Below, piece by piece: positions 16,090 through 28,164 of a DNA stretch of 64,000 nucleotides (its first letter is position 1; each line of letters starts with the position of its first letter). The notes beneath the pieces are model-generated. The model did no database searches, was not told the DNA's origin, and saw only the letters and a program-made list of their open reading frames with translations. Origin of the DNA: Meconema thalassinum (lineage: Eukaryota; Arthropoda; Insecta; Orthoptera; Tettigoniidae); contig OX336389.2 in assembly GCA_946902985.2 (NCBI GenBank), positions 145,751,099-145,815,098 of the forward strand. Direction: 5' to 3'. The translations under genes were made by a program, and so were the position numbers.

Positions 16090-16625
16090 CTCTAGGGGAG
16101 GAGGAAGTGTGTCCCCTAGAGCCGGTCTCAAGCCCGGAGAAAAGAGGAGAGACATCTACATCCAGAACTTGCTCCTTAAGCTGAACTATAATGCGCGGTG
16201 CCCTTCACGAAGGGAGAGTAGACCTCTGAGACATATTCATCATTCGAGCTTGCAAACCTCGTTGATATGTCAATGATGAGAGTTTACGTATAGCATTTTT
16301 AGTTAACTTACTGGAGTTTTCGATTTTTTTTGTAAAGATTTAGCTTCTGTATACTTAACTATAATGCGCGGTGCCCTTTACGAAGGGAGAGTAGACCTTT
16401 GAGGTGTATTCGTCATCCAAGTTTGCAAAGCTTGTTGATACACCTGTGATAAGAGTTTACGTATAGCATTTGTAGTTAACTTTACAGGAGTTTGACTTCA
16501 AGGGCATACCCCAAGCTTTGACTGGTTTGATGTTAGAGCCCTCACAGAGGGTAGTAGAGTACTGGCTACATCTCCATAAGACAAGGCTCCAACCCTTGCT
16601 GTGATGTTAATGGCGGTTTCTACCT
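16090..16625. repeat. structured repeat block: one perfect hairpin and three covarying hairpin units
   Basis: A 10-bp perfect stem (CTCTAGGGGA with TCCCCTAGAG, 16090-16099 and 16112-16121) is followed by two close copies (about 16181-16311 and 16350-16491) and one diverged copy (about 16530-16620) of the same unit. Each unit has a short hairpin CCCTTC-AC-GAAGGG (or CCCTC-ACA-GAGGG) and then a long stem-loop with an inner stem. Base changes between copies are compensatory within the stems. It could be a structured RNA, part of an unknown retroelement, or a cruciform-forming repeat; I recognise no named family. Confidence 0.6.
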
Positions 16626-16712
16626 TCTAACGTCCTGGTCGGCTTGAAGTATGTACTCTCACGTATAGTGTTAACCAACATAACCGCTAGCATAATGGTA
16701 GGAGGATTTGCC

Positions 16713-17060
16713 TATTAAAGTAGGAAATTGGGGAGAGCATAGGAGGTTAAGGGCATCCGGCCAGCCTGCTCAAGTCCTCTAACATAAGGGAGTTGTCTAT
16801 AAAACACTGCCCCAGTTTCATGAAAGTAGGCGATTGGAAAGAACATAGGTAGTGAAGGGCATCCAGCCAGCCTCGTCAAGTTCTCCAACATAAGGGAGTT
16901 TCACCTGGCAGCCATCTTGCGCAATAGCCTCTGTACCAGTCATCTCAAGTCCTCTAGAGTTGCGCGCAGTGGCCATCTTGCCCACTAGCCCATGTGCCAG
17001 CTCCCAAGAGTTAGTTCCATAAGAGACCATGTATAGCGGCCATCTTGCCCATTAGCCCCT
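16713..17060. repeat. short direct repeats next to the LINE
   Basis: A ~110-bp block ending CTAACATAAGGGAGTT (16713-16792) is repeated at 16824-16900. Then a block around GCCATCTTGCCCATTAGCC occurs three times (near 16912, 16971 and 17038). This is probably unidentified 3' sequence of a repeat; there is no coding frame. Confidence 0.6.
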
Positions 17061-17084
17061 GTGCCAGCTCCGGCCTATTGCACC

Positions 17085-19740
17085 TACTACAGTGTTGTAG
17101 TGACGAATTTTTGTGTTCATAGAAAAGCACTTTTTGTTATATATGTTGCGGGTGGTTTGGAAAGCGATTTCCATTTTCTTGATTCTTGCTTCTATGGCTT
17201 CCTCGTCAAGGTCATTTTGCTGGATCCGTTCCCCAAGATATTTAAATTCATTAAAACGGTTTATCATTCCATATTTGGTGTTTAGTTGTGCTGTATCATC
17301 CTTGATGTTAGACATTACTTCTGTCTTTTGAAAGGAAATTTGTAATCCTGTTTGTTCTGCTACTTCCTTCAATATATTGATCTGTTCTGTTGCACTTTCG
17401 AAATCTTCTGTCATCAGGGCTATATCATCAGCAAATGATAAGCAATCTATTTCCACTCCGTTATTCTTTGTCCCGATTCTTAAAGGTTTTTAAAGGCCTC
17501 CTTCTTTTAACTTCTGTCGCCAATTGTGTATTACCTTCTCAAGCACGCAGTTGAACAACAGAGGTGACAGGCTATCTCCCTGCCGAACGCCTGTCTTGAT
17601 TTCAAAGGGTTCAGAGAAACATCCTTGGAATTTGACTTTGGATGTGGTATTAATTAGGGTTGCTCTTATTATCGCCAGCAGTTTCTCATAGACTCCCATT
17701 TCTGCAAGTATGTTAACCAACACATCACGGTCGATGCAGTCGTGCGCTTTCCTGAAGTCTACAAATGTCGATACATACGTTCGACATTAGTACCTAATTA
17801 TGGTTTTTAGGTTAATGATTTGTTCTGCAGTCGATCGGCCTTTCCTAAAACCCCCTTGGTATTCCCCGAGTTTGTGGTCAACTTGCTGTTTCAGTCTTTC
17901 AAGGATGGAAAGTGGCAGGATCTTGTAAGCTACTGACAGAAGAGAAATACCAAGGTAGTGGTTCACATCTCTTATATTTCCTTTCTTGTGTAAAGGATGG
18001 ATCAAAGCTAACTTCCAGTCCTCTGGGAGTTGTTCTGTCTCCCATATATCTACAATGGTTTGATGTAGGATGTCATTTTTTTCTGGGTCATGCTTCCACA
18101 GTTCTGCAATCATGGAGTCTTCACCAGGAGCCTTATTATTTTTCAACCTCGTAATGTGGCGTTTGATTTCATCGCGATTTGGTGCAGAAGATGGCAAATT
18201 GTGGTTCATTTGTTTGTTTGTTTGTTTTGATGGGGTTGGGTGGCTTTTCAAAATTTAGGAGGTCTTAAAATACCCGGCTAAAATTTCGCAGTTTTCTTCG
18301 TTGAATGTTGATAGAGTTCCATCTTTTCTTAGAAAACAAAGGGAAGGTGCCTTGTATCCTTGTATCTTCAATTTAAAATCCCTGTAGTATTCAGGGGTCT
18401 CATTTCTGTGAAAATTTTGTTCAATTTTGTCCATTTGTTCTTTTTCATACTTGCGTTTCTCGCTGCGTATTATTTTTGCTGTTTGTGCTCGTTGGTCTAC
18501 CTAGGTATAGAGATGTTCCAATCTTCTTCCTCTTTGGAGGTGTAGTACTTTTTCCAATCATTTAGATGATCCTCTAAGTTCTTCTCGCAGTTATTGTTCC
18601 ACCATGTGTGTTTCTTCCTCTTCTTGATTTCAGCTAATTCTTTTGCAGCGTGTATCATCTGCTTTCTTGTGCTGTTGAAGTCTTTTTCCACTGGATGGGC
18701 AAGTTCTTTTAATTCATTCTCCCTATCTCTGAGCATGTTTGTGTCGAAGCGGATTATGGTAAGTTTGTTACTTTATTACTTTATTACCGATACATTGTGA
18801 TCTGAGACTATGTTCATTCCCTTTTTACGGTAACATTCATGATTTCCGGACTAGATCATCGAGATATAGCAACATGGTCTATTTGGAACTCTCCTAATGT
18901 TTTATTCGGGCATCTGCATGTAGTCTGTTTACTAGGTACAGTAGGTGACAAAAGTGTGTTGACATCAGCTGGAGGTTATGGTTATTACATAGTTCAATGA
19001 GGCGTTCTCCAATCTTGTTAGTTCTATTGTGCACTGGATAGAGCCCAACTACATTCCTGTATTTCCGTTCACGTCCTACCTGTGCGTTGAAATCACCCAT
19101 TAGGATCTTGACGTGGTGTTTCGGGATTTTTGCCAGTCTAGCATCCAAGAGGTTCCAAAATCTATCAGTGTCTTCCAAATCTTTTTTGTTTTGTTTATTA
19201 GTTGGAGCATGTACATTGACTAGCGTATATGTTTTGTTTGCACAGCGCAGAGATAGCAGGCATAACCTATCGTTAAAAGCTTCAAAATTCGAGACTGACC
19301 TAAGGATCTTGGTGTTGACAGCAAAGACTGTACCGAAGATAGGGGTGTTCTTCATTACCCTCTTACGGGATTTGCTCTTGAAGAACCGATACCCATCAGA
19401 CTCAAACGTATCTTCGTCAGTGAAGCGAGTTTCTTGCAAGGCCATTATTGCGATTTTATTTTCGTCAAGGGCATTGGTCAGCTGTTTCATCTTTCCAGTT
19501 TGTATTAGAGAGTTTATGTTGAACGTCGCCAAAACCACTTATATTTGGGTTTCAGCTTTCGTGACTGTTCAGGATTTCCATTACGCTCCGACTCGTCTTT
19601 AGCATGACGTTGCATCCCCCCCATAGTCCGAATGGGATGCATGCGTCGCTCGTGGACGACGGTGGATTTCTTCGAAAAGTTGCCACCTGGAGTATTAATC
19701 TCCTGTCTTTGTTTTACCATCATGCATAAGAAGCTTTAGT
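17085..19740 (-). mobile_element. decayed non-LTR retrotransposon (LINE), minus strand
   Basis: Reading right to left: an N-terminal basic segment (19723-19514), an AP-type endonuclease (19538-18894: LATFNINSL, ALQETRF, LMGDFNAQVG), a linker (18736-18497), and a reverse transcriptase in three frames: 18251-17787 (NNKAPGEDSM, PLHKKGN, GGFRKGRSTAEQI), 17723-17490 (GVRQGDSLSPLLFN) and 17456-17085 (FADDIALM, where the usual Y of YADD is F). Frameshifts separate the pieces, so it is a pseudogene. The usual C-terminal tail, like that kept at 3550-3753, is missing, so its 3' end is truncated or interrupted near 17085. Confidence 0.92.
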
Positions 19741-19929
19741 TTAGCTTGGAGCAAATTGCTCATTATGAATGCAACCAAGGTTGTTAGCCTTGGAGGGCCT
19801 CAAGATGTTATCCGGCTGCGGGCAGGCATTTCCTCCTAACCCGTATAGTTATGGTTTTCCCGCCAATAATCGGGTGGATGATTGCAGTGGTTTCCCACTG
19901 GGCGATGGGGTCGCCACATCCCTACGCCA

Positions 19930-19930
<1 letters not shown>
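19741..19930. other. presumed LINE 5' leader
   Basis: GC-moderate sequence upstream of the LINE coding region on its strand, ending at the ATT microsatellite. No frame or motif is convincing. Confidence 0.3.

Positions 19931-20006
<76 letters not shown>
19930..20006. repeat. (ATT)n microsatellite
   Basis: About 25 uninterrupted ATT triplets. The open frame across it encodes only a poly-leucine artefact. Confidence 0.97.
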
Positions 20007-20019
20007 GTAATTTAGACAA

Positions 20020-20222
20020 TGATTGGGAAGGAAAGCGACCGTGGCCTTAACATAGGAACCATCCCGGCATTTGCCTGGAGTAAAATTGGGAAACCACGGA
20101 AAATCTCTTCAAAGACGGCTGAGGTGGAAATTAAATCCAGCCATTCTGAGTTTAAAATTAAATTAAATAGAATTTAACGTCCGGGCCGACAGCCAAGAAT
20201 GTTAAGCGTTATACCACGAGGT
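20020..20222 (-). mobile_element. SINE family B copy, 5'-head on minus strand
   Basis: This copy shares the core ACCATCCCGGCATTTGCC and GGGAAACCACGGAAAA with the copies at 29270-29505 and 36456-36962, and ends with a degenerate tRNA-like head near 20222. Confidence 0.65.
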
Positions 20223-20339
20223 AGTCCCTGTTATGTACTGTGTCTTATAATGGGAGATGTATTGAAGAAGTACACATGCACTTTCCTCAACTCGTTTCCA
20301 TCCAACATTTGTTGTTGATTTACTAAGGGGCTTTGTGAC

Positions 20340-22200
20340 ACCATGGTCGTAGGAATTTGTCAGATAACCGGTGTTATTGTGATGACTGCATTGTCGTGTG
20401 TATTTAAAATTGGGGTTAAACATTGGGTAGAAGGCTGCCGTGACGTTCCATTACCTGCGTTATTGTGATTAAAAGAGCCTCTGTGCCTTAGGCGGCAGCA
20501 CACCGGCCTCACACCGCTGGGTCTGTGGTTAAAATCCCGGTCACCCCATGTGAGATCTGTGCTGGACAGAACGGAGGTAGACAGGTTTTTCTCCGGGTGC
20601 TCCGGTTTTCCCTGTCACAAATTTCATTCCAGCAACACTCTCCACTATCATTTCATTTCATCTGTCATTCATTTAATCATTGCCTCAAAGGAGTGCGACA
20701 GGCTTTGGCAGCCAGCACAGTTCTATCCTCGCCGCTAGATGGGGACTTCATTTATTCCATCCCTGACCCGGTCGGTCGACTGGAAGCAGGCTGTGGATTG
20801 TGATTTAAGTAGGTTTTTGATGTGTGTATTTATAATTGGGGCAAGAATTTGGTTAGGAGGCTGCAGTGGCCTTCCTTTTCCTGTGTTATTGTGATGACTG
20901 TATTAGTGAGTGCAGTTTTATTTGGGGTACAATATGGGTATGAGGCTGCCGTGGCCTTAAGTAAGAAACCACCGCGGCATTTACCTTGAGTAGAAATGGG
21001 AAACAACGTAACATTGAACCCCTATGACCTCAGTTTTCCCAAACAAGGCTGAGTATATCTCTTTCCATCCGTCAGACTAGAGTTGCATTTCTTTTCAGAG
21101 CCAGGAAGTGAACGCTGATCTCCAGAACGACAGCCAAGATTGCTTGCCGCTACACCATGTGGTGGACTAAACTTCATCCACTCCTCACTTAACGAATATA
21201 CCTCATTATAGGGCTGCCGTGAGGTTTCTGATTCTTCACCCGTATAGCCTAGCCTACTTCAGAGATCTTTGAAGATCCATACAGCAGATAACGTACCAGA
21301 ACAAATAATGCGTTTTCATATGGAGGCGTAGAGTTTATAAAAATGGTCATTCAGATGCTCGGTAAATATAGTATACAGTCTACCTTTGTAATGCTCGGCA
21401 AAATTCAAGTGATGACCTGAGTGAGGGCGCTGCCGGCGTGAGCAAGCGAGGGTGGGAGGAGGGAGAGCACGTGGTGGGTGGGGAGGAGAGAGTGACACCA
21501 TTGGTAAATCATCCTCACGTTCGCGCTACCCAGTCTCAGTTGAGTTTATGTACAAGTCACGCCTTTCGCGTGCAGCAAACAGCAGTTGATCCAGCAACAT
21601 GATGAGTAAAGGGGTAAGTGGAAGCCTAGTACAGTAGTTCGCACATTTTACGGCGCATCAGAAGAACTTGTTGCGTTCTATGCACTAGTGATGATGATCG
21701 TGTGGCCTCCGGAGAGACCAAGTGCAGGTCTTTATAGTTGACGCCCGTGGGTGACCTGCGCGTCGTTAATAGGATGAAGTGATTATGAAGACGGCACATG
21801 CATCCAGTCCCCGAGCCACGGGAATTAACCCCAGGGGATTAAAATCCCTGATGGCTCGGCCGAGAATCAAACCCGGGGCACTTTGAGCCAACGTCTAGCG
21901 CTAACCATTTAGCCACGGAGCCGGACAGCACTAGTGATGTTAAACATAGAAAGAATGGCGCTCCCTCAACCTATGTCTTTGTACCGTATTTTGTTGCTGG
22001 CTGATAGCCAAGATGTTCTTATTGGTCTTGCAGACACAGTGGCGATATGCATTATAACCCCCTCACCGCGTCTGGAGTTCTAATGTCATCCAACATTGTC
22101 ATTACGCAAGAGTCCGCAATACAAGACATGCGCAGCTTGTCCCGTGACGCATACAAACCGTGAAAGAATATCGTGAGTGTTAGTTATTACTTTTTTTATT
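20340..22200 (+). repeat. left arm of the large inverted repeat, outer part
   Basis: It pairs in reverse with 42290-43160. Waypoints are ATATGGAGGCGT at 21318-21329 against 42571-42582, and 22111-22135 against 42306-42330 (25 bp, one mismatch). Near its outer end both arms carry ~90-bp tandem units around GGCTGCCGTGGCCTT. SINE A at 20471-20805 is present only in this arm. Confidence 0.85.
20471..20805 (+). mobile_element. SINE family A, tRNA-derived
   Basis: A tRNA-like head (GCCTCTGTGCCTTAGGCGGC; B-box-like GTGGTTAAAATCCCGG) is followed by the family body ending near CTGGAAGCAGGCTGTGG. It is flanked by TTGTGATTAA and TTGTGATTTAA, a probable target duplication, and it interrupts the ~90-bp units of the left arm. 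Confidence 0.85.
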
Positions 22201-22203
22201 TTG

Positions 22204-22460
22204 TCAATTTTCCCTCTAGGTTGGTGGTTCCCACGGACTCAGCGAGGGAACTCACCACTACCGCCTCTATGGGCAGTGTCCTGGAGCCTGAAACATCTGG
22301 TCGGGATGAATACAACTGGGGAGGTGTGATCAGCACTTCGCCTAGGCAGCCTCACCTGCAAAGCGAACAGGGGCCTCATGAGGGATGGGGAGGGATGGAA
22401 GATTGGGATGGATAGGCGAGGAAGAGGGAAGGAGGCGGCCGTGGCTTTACAGTAGGTACT
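22204..22460 (-). mobile_element. SINE family B partial copy (body and tail)
   Basis: Reverse complement of the 3' half of the family B element at 36456-36962, sharing CCCTCATGAGG..., CTCACCACTACCGCCTCTA and GGTGGTTCCCACGGACTC. The tRNA-like head is not present. Together with the sequence to 22610 it marks the start of the 8.6 kb missing from the right arm. Confidence 0.75.
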
Positions 22461-22609
22461 GCACCCGTATCCACGTAGTCTTACCTGGTGAAATCCGAAG
22501 AAAAAAGCAGGATCGTAGAATCTGGAAGCCCCGGCTGAAATACCCCCAAGAAACCACCACCAAGGATCGACCGTGGATAGGAATACCACAAAAATTAAAA
22601 GGAATGTGA

Positions 22610-25600
22610 TAAGAAGATGCTAGTGGTCGATGAAATAAAAATGAAAAATAGCCCAAAGTGAGCTAACTAGACTCTTAAAAATTAACTAAATTAATCTAAT
22701 ATCGGGCGCGTAACAAAGCATCCTAGCAAAAGACCCACTAGTCCTCGTAGCACATCCTCGTTCGAATAGAAATCACTAAGTCAATCATAAGAATCTTTTA
22801 AAATTTAACAACAGTTTATTAACTAAAACCGCAGTTTCGTGCAGTAGAAAATCCACTGAACAAAAATATATAATCATATGCCTCTGCCTAAGCATGAAAA
22901 ATATGTATAAGTGGCAACTGCCTTAACTAGGCCACACAAATCTGCCTAACGTCGCATCATTATCAGTGAAATTCAGAAAACAAAAATATTACACACAAAA
23001 TCTTATGTTATGATCGTAAACCCTTTTTGACAAAAATATGAAATACCTTATTCTATCGTAGCAATTTAAATATATACACCTAATTTACATAATTACATTT
23101 TAATTCTGAGAGTTAGTTGCGCCTAGCATTATTCACCTCTGTTACTTTCATGTATTCATATACATTTTCATTTATGTGGTTTCAATTTCAAGTTTGTTCC
23201 GTCCTAAATGACAAACAATTAAGCTAATCGGACGTCATGTTATTAATTATAATGATTATGTTTCGTTTCGCTTTCTCACAGATATTAGATTTTCTATCAC
23301 TCAATACTTTAGTTATTAGTATCAGAAGTTTATACAAGTATTAATATTATAGTCTTTCCAATTAGATTCTACTCTGAAAACAATTGTTGCTAAATTTTAA
23401 ACAAATTATTAACGATGTTGTTACAATACTTGGTTTCATAAATGTTGGATTCAAAATTGTACATTAGCTTTCCACTATCTAAAATCGTGACTCAATTTCA
23501 CGTTCAAAATAATACACCGTAGTGCACTCAGCAAAAGCTCCATAGCTAATTCAGTGCTGGAAAAACTGATAATGACTATCCATAGATGTCTAATATCTCC
23601 TAAATTGCAATTCAAATACGCAGACAAAATTCCATTATTACCATATTATCGCTCAACAGCTCTTAATAATTTCCAAACATTTTAAATATTACACAAGTTT
23701 TTATACAATCATAGATAAATATATTGCTTCAAAATAGCCAAAAGTTAAAGTGTCGAGAATATTTTTTATCAGAACAGTGATAAAATATTGTATTTACAAG
23801 TTCAAATATCTGTGTGAGAATTCGAAAAATCTGTCATCTCGATTATGACTTACATATATTTTAAACATTTATTTCCTTTCATTGCATCTTATTATTAATT
23901 ACACTTTCTCATACAAAGTATTTCTTTCAATAATTCTCGACCGACCACTGTGAAAAGAACGATTCAGTTTTCGCCTAATTGAAAATAATTCAGCCTGAGA
24001 TCCTCCTCTAAGGAAACACGTCAAAACCTACAGCATGGAGAAAGCCTATCTTGAGAAGGTACAAGTTAACCATTAGATTTGAACGCTAAACCAAGTTGGA
24101 GTTTCTCATAAGAATCAACAAAAATTTAAAAACTGAACGAGCTCAGAAAAGGTGTCGAAATCAAAAATGAAAATATAAAAAATCTGGATTACCAGAAATA
24201 AATTCGCACAATCACAAATAAACATACTAGAAATCACTATGTTCCATTACTATGCTCAATTGACAAAAATATAGACCTGAATGTCTATCTAATAAACGTG
24301 CATGAGCTTTCAAAAATATTCGATATCAAATTCAAAAGTCCAGATTTTTTTTAAAATGGAATTCGCGTTTACGTTGGATATGGGACATCTGCTTGAGTTA
24401 GAATAATTCTTATATAATTTTACCGTCGTCTTCTTCCTATGATTTTTCTCATGTTGTCTTCCCAACAAACTATATTCTTCTATTTATTCCCAAATTATAT
24501 CTTAATCAAGGCAACGTAATGTTCCAAATAACACTACAATAACTACTAAATTGAACTACAAAATGAAATACATACTCAGACAGAAATGACTAAAGAGTCA
24601 CCCTAGCCCTCGGCTGTATTTCTTAACTACTTTAATCAAAATTGGTGAAAAGGAGCATTCAAAAGCATGACAAATTCATACTGTCTACTAAAAGAAAACT
24701 GCAGCTACCTTGTTGAAGTTCTAGTTGAATGAAGTGAGAATGTCAGAACACAAACTCCTGTCAAGGCTCGAACCCACATCTGCTCAGCTGCACCAATCAC
24801 GAAACGACTGGACATCAAGAAGACCCGATTACCGGTCGCGAACGAGATAAAGCTAACAGATGTTCGTTTAACAAAGTTCATTGTTCTATCACTTGCTAGA
24901 GAGCACGATAACGATGATGTAGTAAGCCAAAATAGTTTCATTATGTAGCAGTGCGAATTGTCATTCCGACTTTCACAATCTCTTCAGTCTTCTCTTGTAA
25001 AACCTTGTACTGTAGTTCCTCATATTGGAATTAAGTAATCATCCTGAGTATGGTAATGCTGCTATGTGTCACATTCCTTGTCTGTATTTAGCCCATGTTC
25101 TGCATCTTCATAACGCAGCAATATCTCTCTCTTCTCATATCATTCTTCACAATCAGGGCTAATGCTGTTTGTACTGTGCTGCAATGTAGAACAAGTTGTT
25201 ATACTATTGGCTTGAGAAGAAGTTATCATACGTGAATGCAAGTTCACTGTGCTCAAATTGAAGGTTAAAACTGTCTGAAACTATAATAAGATCAGACGAA
25301 AATCCTATCACGTTTGTACTGTAACACGTATACGTCGGTTCGACTCCACGTTACCGAACAAACACGATTTCACGGCAACGCACGCACTCGTGCTTAGACT
25401 AGAGAGCTGTGACCCTCCTCGCTGAAATTGTAATCTCTACTATATTCTTCAACTGCTCCCGTAAATCATACTGTCACCAGTTGATCCACAATGCACCTCG
25501 TTCTCTAAACGATAGTGACAATCGATGTTCACACAGTGTCGAGTTCGATTATCACCTGTTATAATACTGTATGCATTTATACTGATAAAAAAGTTCTCAG

Positions 25601-25730
25601 TTATATTCCTTCGTCCATAGAATGCATTTCCCAATTTTGTTTCATACTGCAAAGTGTATATTTCTTAACCAGAGCGAGCAACATGCCGACAGTGGAGCTG
25701 TCTCCATCTTGTATTCAATACAGGTATTAC
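22610..25730. other. AT-rich intergenic sequence with no recognisable feature
   Basis: About 3.1 kb of AT-rich DNA with no long credible frame. One short ATG frame at 24941-24705 (minus) covers a GGCTCGAACCC block, which looks like a decayed tRNA B box, so it may hide an old SINE. I see nothing else. Confidence 0.5.
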
Positions 25731-25734
25731 AAAT

Positions 25735-26440
25735 GTCTAGCCACGGCCGACTGAATGCGCTCATACCGGCCTAGACAATGAGACCTTTTTCATGAAATCT
25801 TGTTAGTTACTCAACTGCTCACACAGCGCTGTTCACCAAGCATTGCACGACTAAGCCTTATCTCTACTTAGTGTAAAACAAAGTCCCCGATTCTTGGATA
25901 TCACGGGTAATCTCGAGAACCACTGGATGGATTTTGATGCGGCTTTCACCATTTTGTACAGGTAATATCGAGGAAGATTTCTGTAGAAAATAATTTATTT
26001 ATGATCAAAGGGAGCCAAGCAGTAACGATTTTAGATTTCAGTGAATAGGTCGAAGAAATAACTTGACGTCCGTGCGCTTTTTAAGCTTACGCTGGACAAA
26101 CCGTTAAAAATATCAATATACTATGAGTGTAAGAATTGTTCAGCATGAAAAATTGTACAAACAAGTCCGCGTGAGCATATCTCTATCTTCGATACATCGC
26201 ACACTATAAGTGTTTTTAGTTTGGACGGGAGGGGGATTTGGCTTGCACTTCGCCATTCTTAAATTACGTCTGACAGGAATTCCTTGCACATTCATAACTG
26301 TTCCCGGGCGAAGCCGGGGCGGGTTGCTAGTGACACTATTATATTATCATTATAATTCCCACAATATCAAAATGCAAATTATATCACAAAATAAAATAGC
26401 GTGCTAATAAATCTAAGAGAAATTAGACATACCTTGTACC
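25735..26440 (+). repeat. inverted repeat arm with Helitron-like terminus, left copy
   Basis: It pairs in reverse with 28165-29115. It contains GAACCACTGGATGGATTTTG and, at about 26301-26334, a GC-rich hairpin-like CCCGGGCGAAGCCGGGGCGG followed by CTAGT, the kind of 3' terminus Helitrons have. Homology with the other copy extends past CTAGT on both sides, so the repeated unit is larger than one Helitron. Confidence 0.7.
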
Positions 26441-26615
26441 TCGTTACAGTTGAATTCGATCAGAATCACTCGGTTTTCATTAAAGTTTATGCATTTTTCT
26501 GCTGAACGGTTTGGAAGTTCGGCAACAGGAAACTAGGACTGTTATTTACTTAAAATATTCATTTTTGTATTTTTGTACTATTTGTGTTCATGATTTCATT
26601 ACATTGTCAGAATTA

Positions 26616-26930
26616 CCGACAGTAGTGGCTACGCTGGCTAAAGCGCAGCGTTAGGCCATGGGGCCAAGCTCTCTGCTGACTCGGTAGACGCGTGTGTTCG
26701 AGCCCCACCGTCGGCCGTCCTTGAAATGATTTTCCGTGGTTTCCCATTTTTCAACACCAGGCAAATGCTGGGACGGTACCTTCTAACAGGCCACGGCCGC
26801 TTCCTTCCACATCCTTGCCCAGTTTCATTCATCTTCATCCATTCCATCTCTCATCCTGACGCGCAGGTCGCCCACGGGCGTCGACTAGAAAGACCTGCAC
26901 TCGGCCTCTCAGGAGGCCACACGAAAAAAA
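26616..26930 (+). mobile_element. tRNA-derived SINE (family B relative) with perfect 11-bp target duplication
   Basis: TGTCAGAATTA flanks it at 26605-26615 and 26931-26941. The head has a tRNA-like region (B-box GTGTTCGAGCCCCACC), then the shared core TTCCGTGGTTTCCC and GCAAATGCTGGGACGGTACC, and an A-rich end. Confidence 0.9.
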
Positions 26931-27230
26931 TGTCAGAATTAATGCTTTAATTAGTAGGGTATACTATTCAGTGTACCTATTATAAATAAAAACCGTGAGG
27001 TTTCTCACCTCCCCATATTACGAAACCCGGTTGCCTAATACGGGGAAAGTGCACTTTTAAAGTTAACAATAATATCAGAGGGTATTACAACATCAAACGT
27101 GCCCATATTTGTAATATGCATAGTATATCGTCTGAGGTTTACATTGGTGAGAAAACCAAAATTATTCCGTTCCTTCTTATGTCTAATGTAAGCCCTATAA
27201 AAAAAACTCCCCATATTTGGCGAATTTCCT

Positions 27231-28090
27231 CTACCCATTTTTGGAAGATACCTTATGCACTGGACAGCTGAATCCGTGATTAATTGTATAGGTAGCTTCG
27301 TAAGTCTCAGAACTCAGGAAGTCCTTTCTAGCAGCGTTACTAGCAGCTTTCAAAGTTTCAAGGTAAGAAAGAAAATATTCCTCTAGCCAGTTTAGGCGAC
27401 TGACATTTAATGAGAAAAAATGCCCTTTATCTGGATTTCTAGACTGAATATGATGATATGTGATGCTTACGTCATGCATAGCGAACCATTTATTAACGTT
27501 TTAAAAAAAAATAGTTGCTTCTGCGTCCATGAATGTGTACGCTTCCAGGTGCATGCCTATATTTTCTTTCAGTGTACTAATGGCACCAATAACTTCTGAC
27601 GAGAACACTTCCTTGGCACGCCGAACATTCATTTTTTCAAATTTAGTGGGTTCGATGTGTTTTTAGTGAGGTGTCTGACCGGTTTGACGATCTCACCCTT
27701 TTGCATTGTGTATAGTAATGACAAGTATTTCCCTGAAATTATTCCAGTACCATCAGTCATCTCTCGTTACAGAAACTGCGTTCTAATGTGTTTTTTTTAG
27801 AATGTGACAATGATCAAAACTAGGGAATACATTCCTAGACTCGTCGTATGGGTGATTGACCATTGGTTGCAAATTCCCTCCCCCTAAATGCCTCATCATT
27901 GTAGTGTTAGTTTTGTGATTATCAGAGACAGTTATTATAATTATGAAACCGCATTGTTCAACCTCGAGAATAACGTCCTGCAGGAGTTTATGTAAGTCCC
28001 GTCCTGACAGCCGCTTCGTGAAAAAGAAGGCACACGGTATCTGATAATTTGTCGAAAGATCTCTTAGCACAAAACACAACACACGATTAG
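27231..28090 (-). pseudogene. P-element/THAP9-type transposase remnant
   Basis: Three pieces in order on the minus strand. 28082-27783 has LRDLSTNYQIPCAFFF, then DLHKLLQDVILEVEQCGF, TVSDNHKTN and HCHILKKTH. 27660-27480 (broken frame) has NVRRAKEVFSSEVIGAI. 27479-27231 has NPDKGHFFSLN and an FLSSETYEAT segment. The order and the VSDNHKTN-type acidic motif match P-element-like and THAP9-type transposases as I know them. Stops and frame changes show it is dead. It lies between the two inverted arms 25735-26440 and 28165-29115. Confidence 0.65.
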
Positions 28091-28164
28091 CTGCTACTTG
28101 TTCCCGGCTGTAATTTTGATCCTCTCTTTCCTTTTAATGAGACGGTGCTGGAGTAGTGTCCTTG

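Noticed and set aside
19769..20050. Poly-leucine protein
   Set aside because: It is a translation of the ATT microsatellite.
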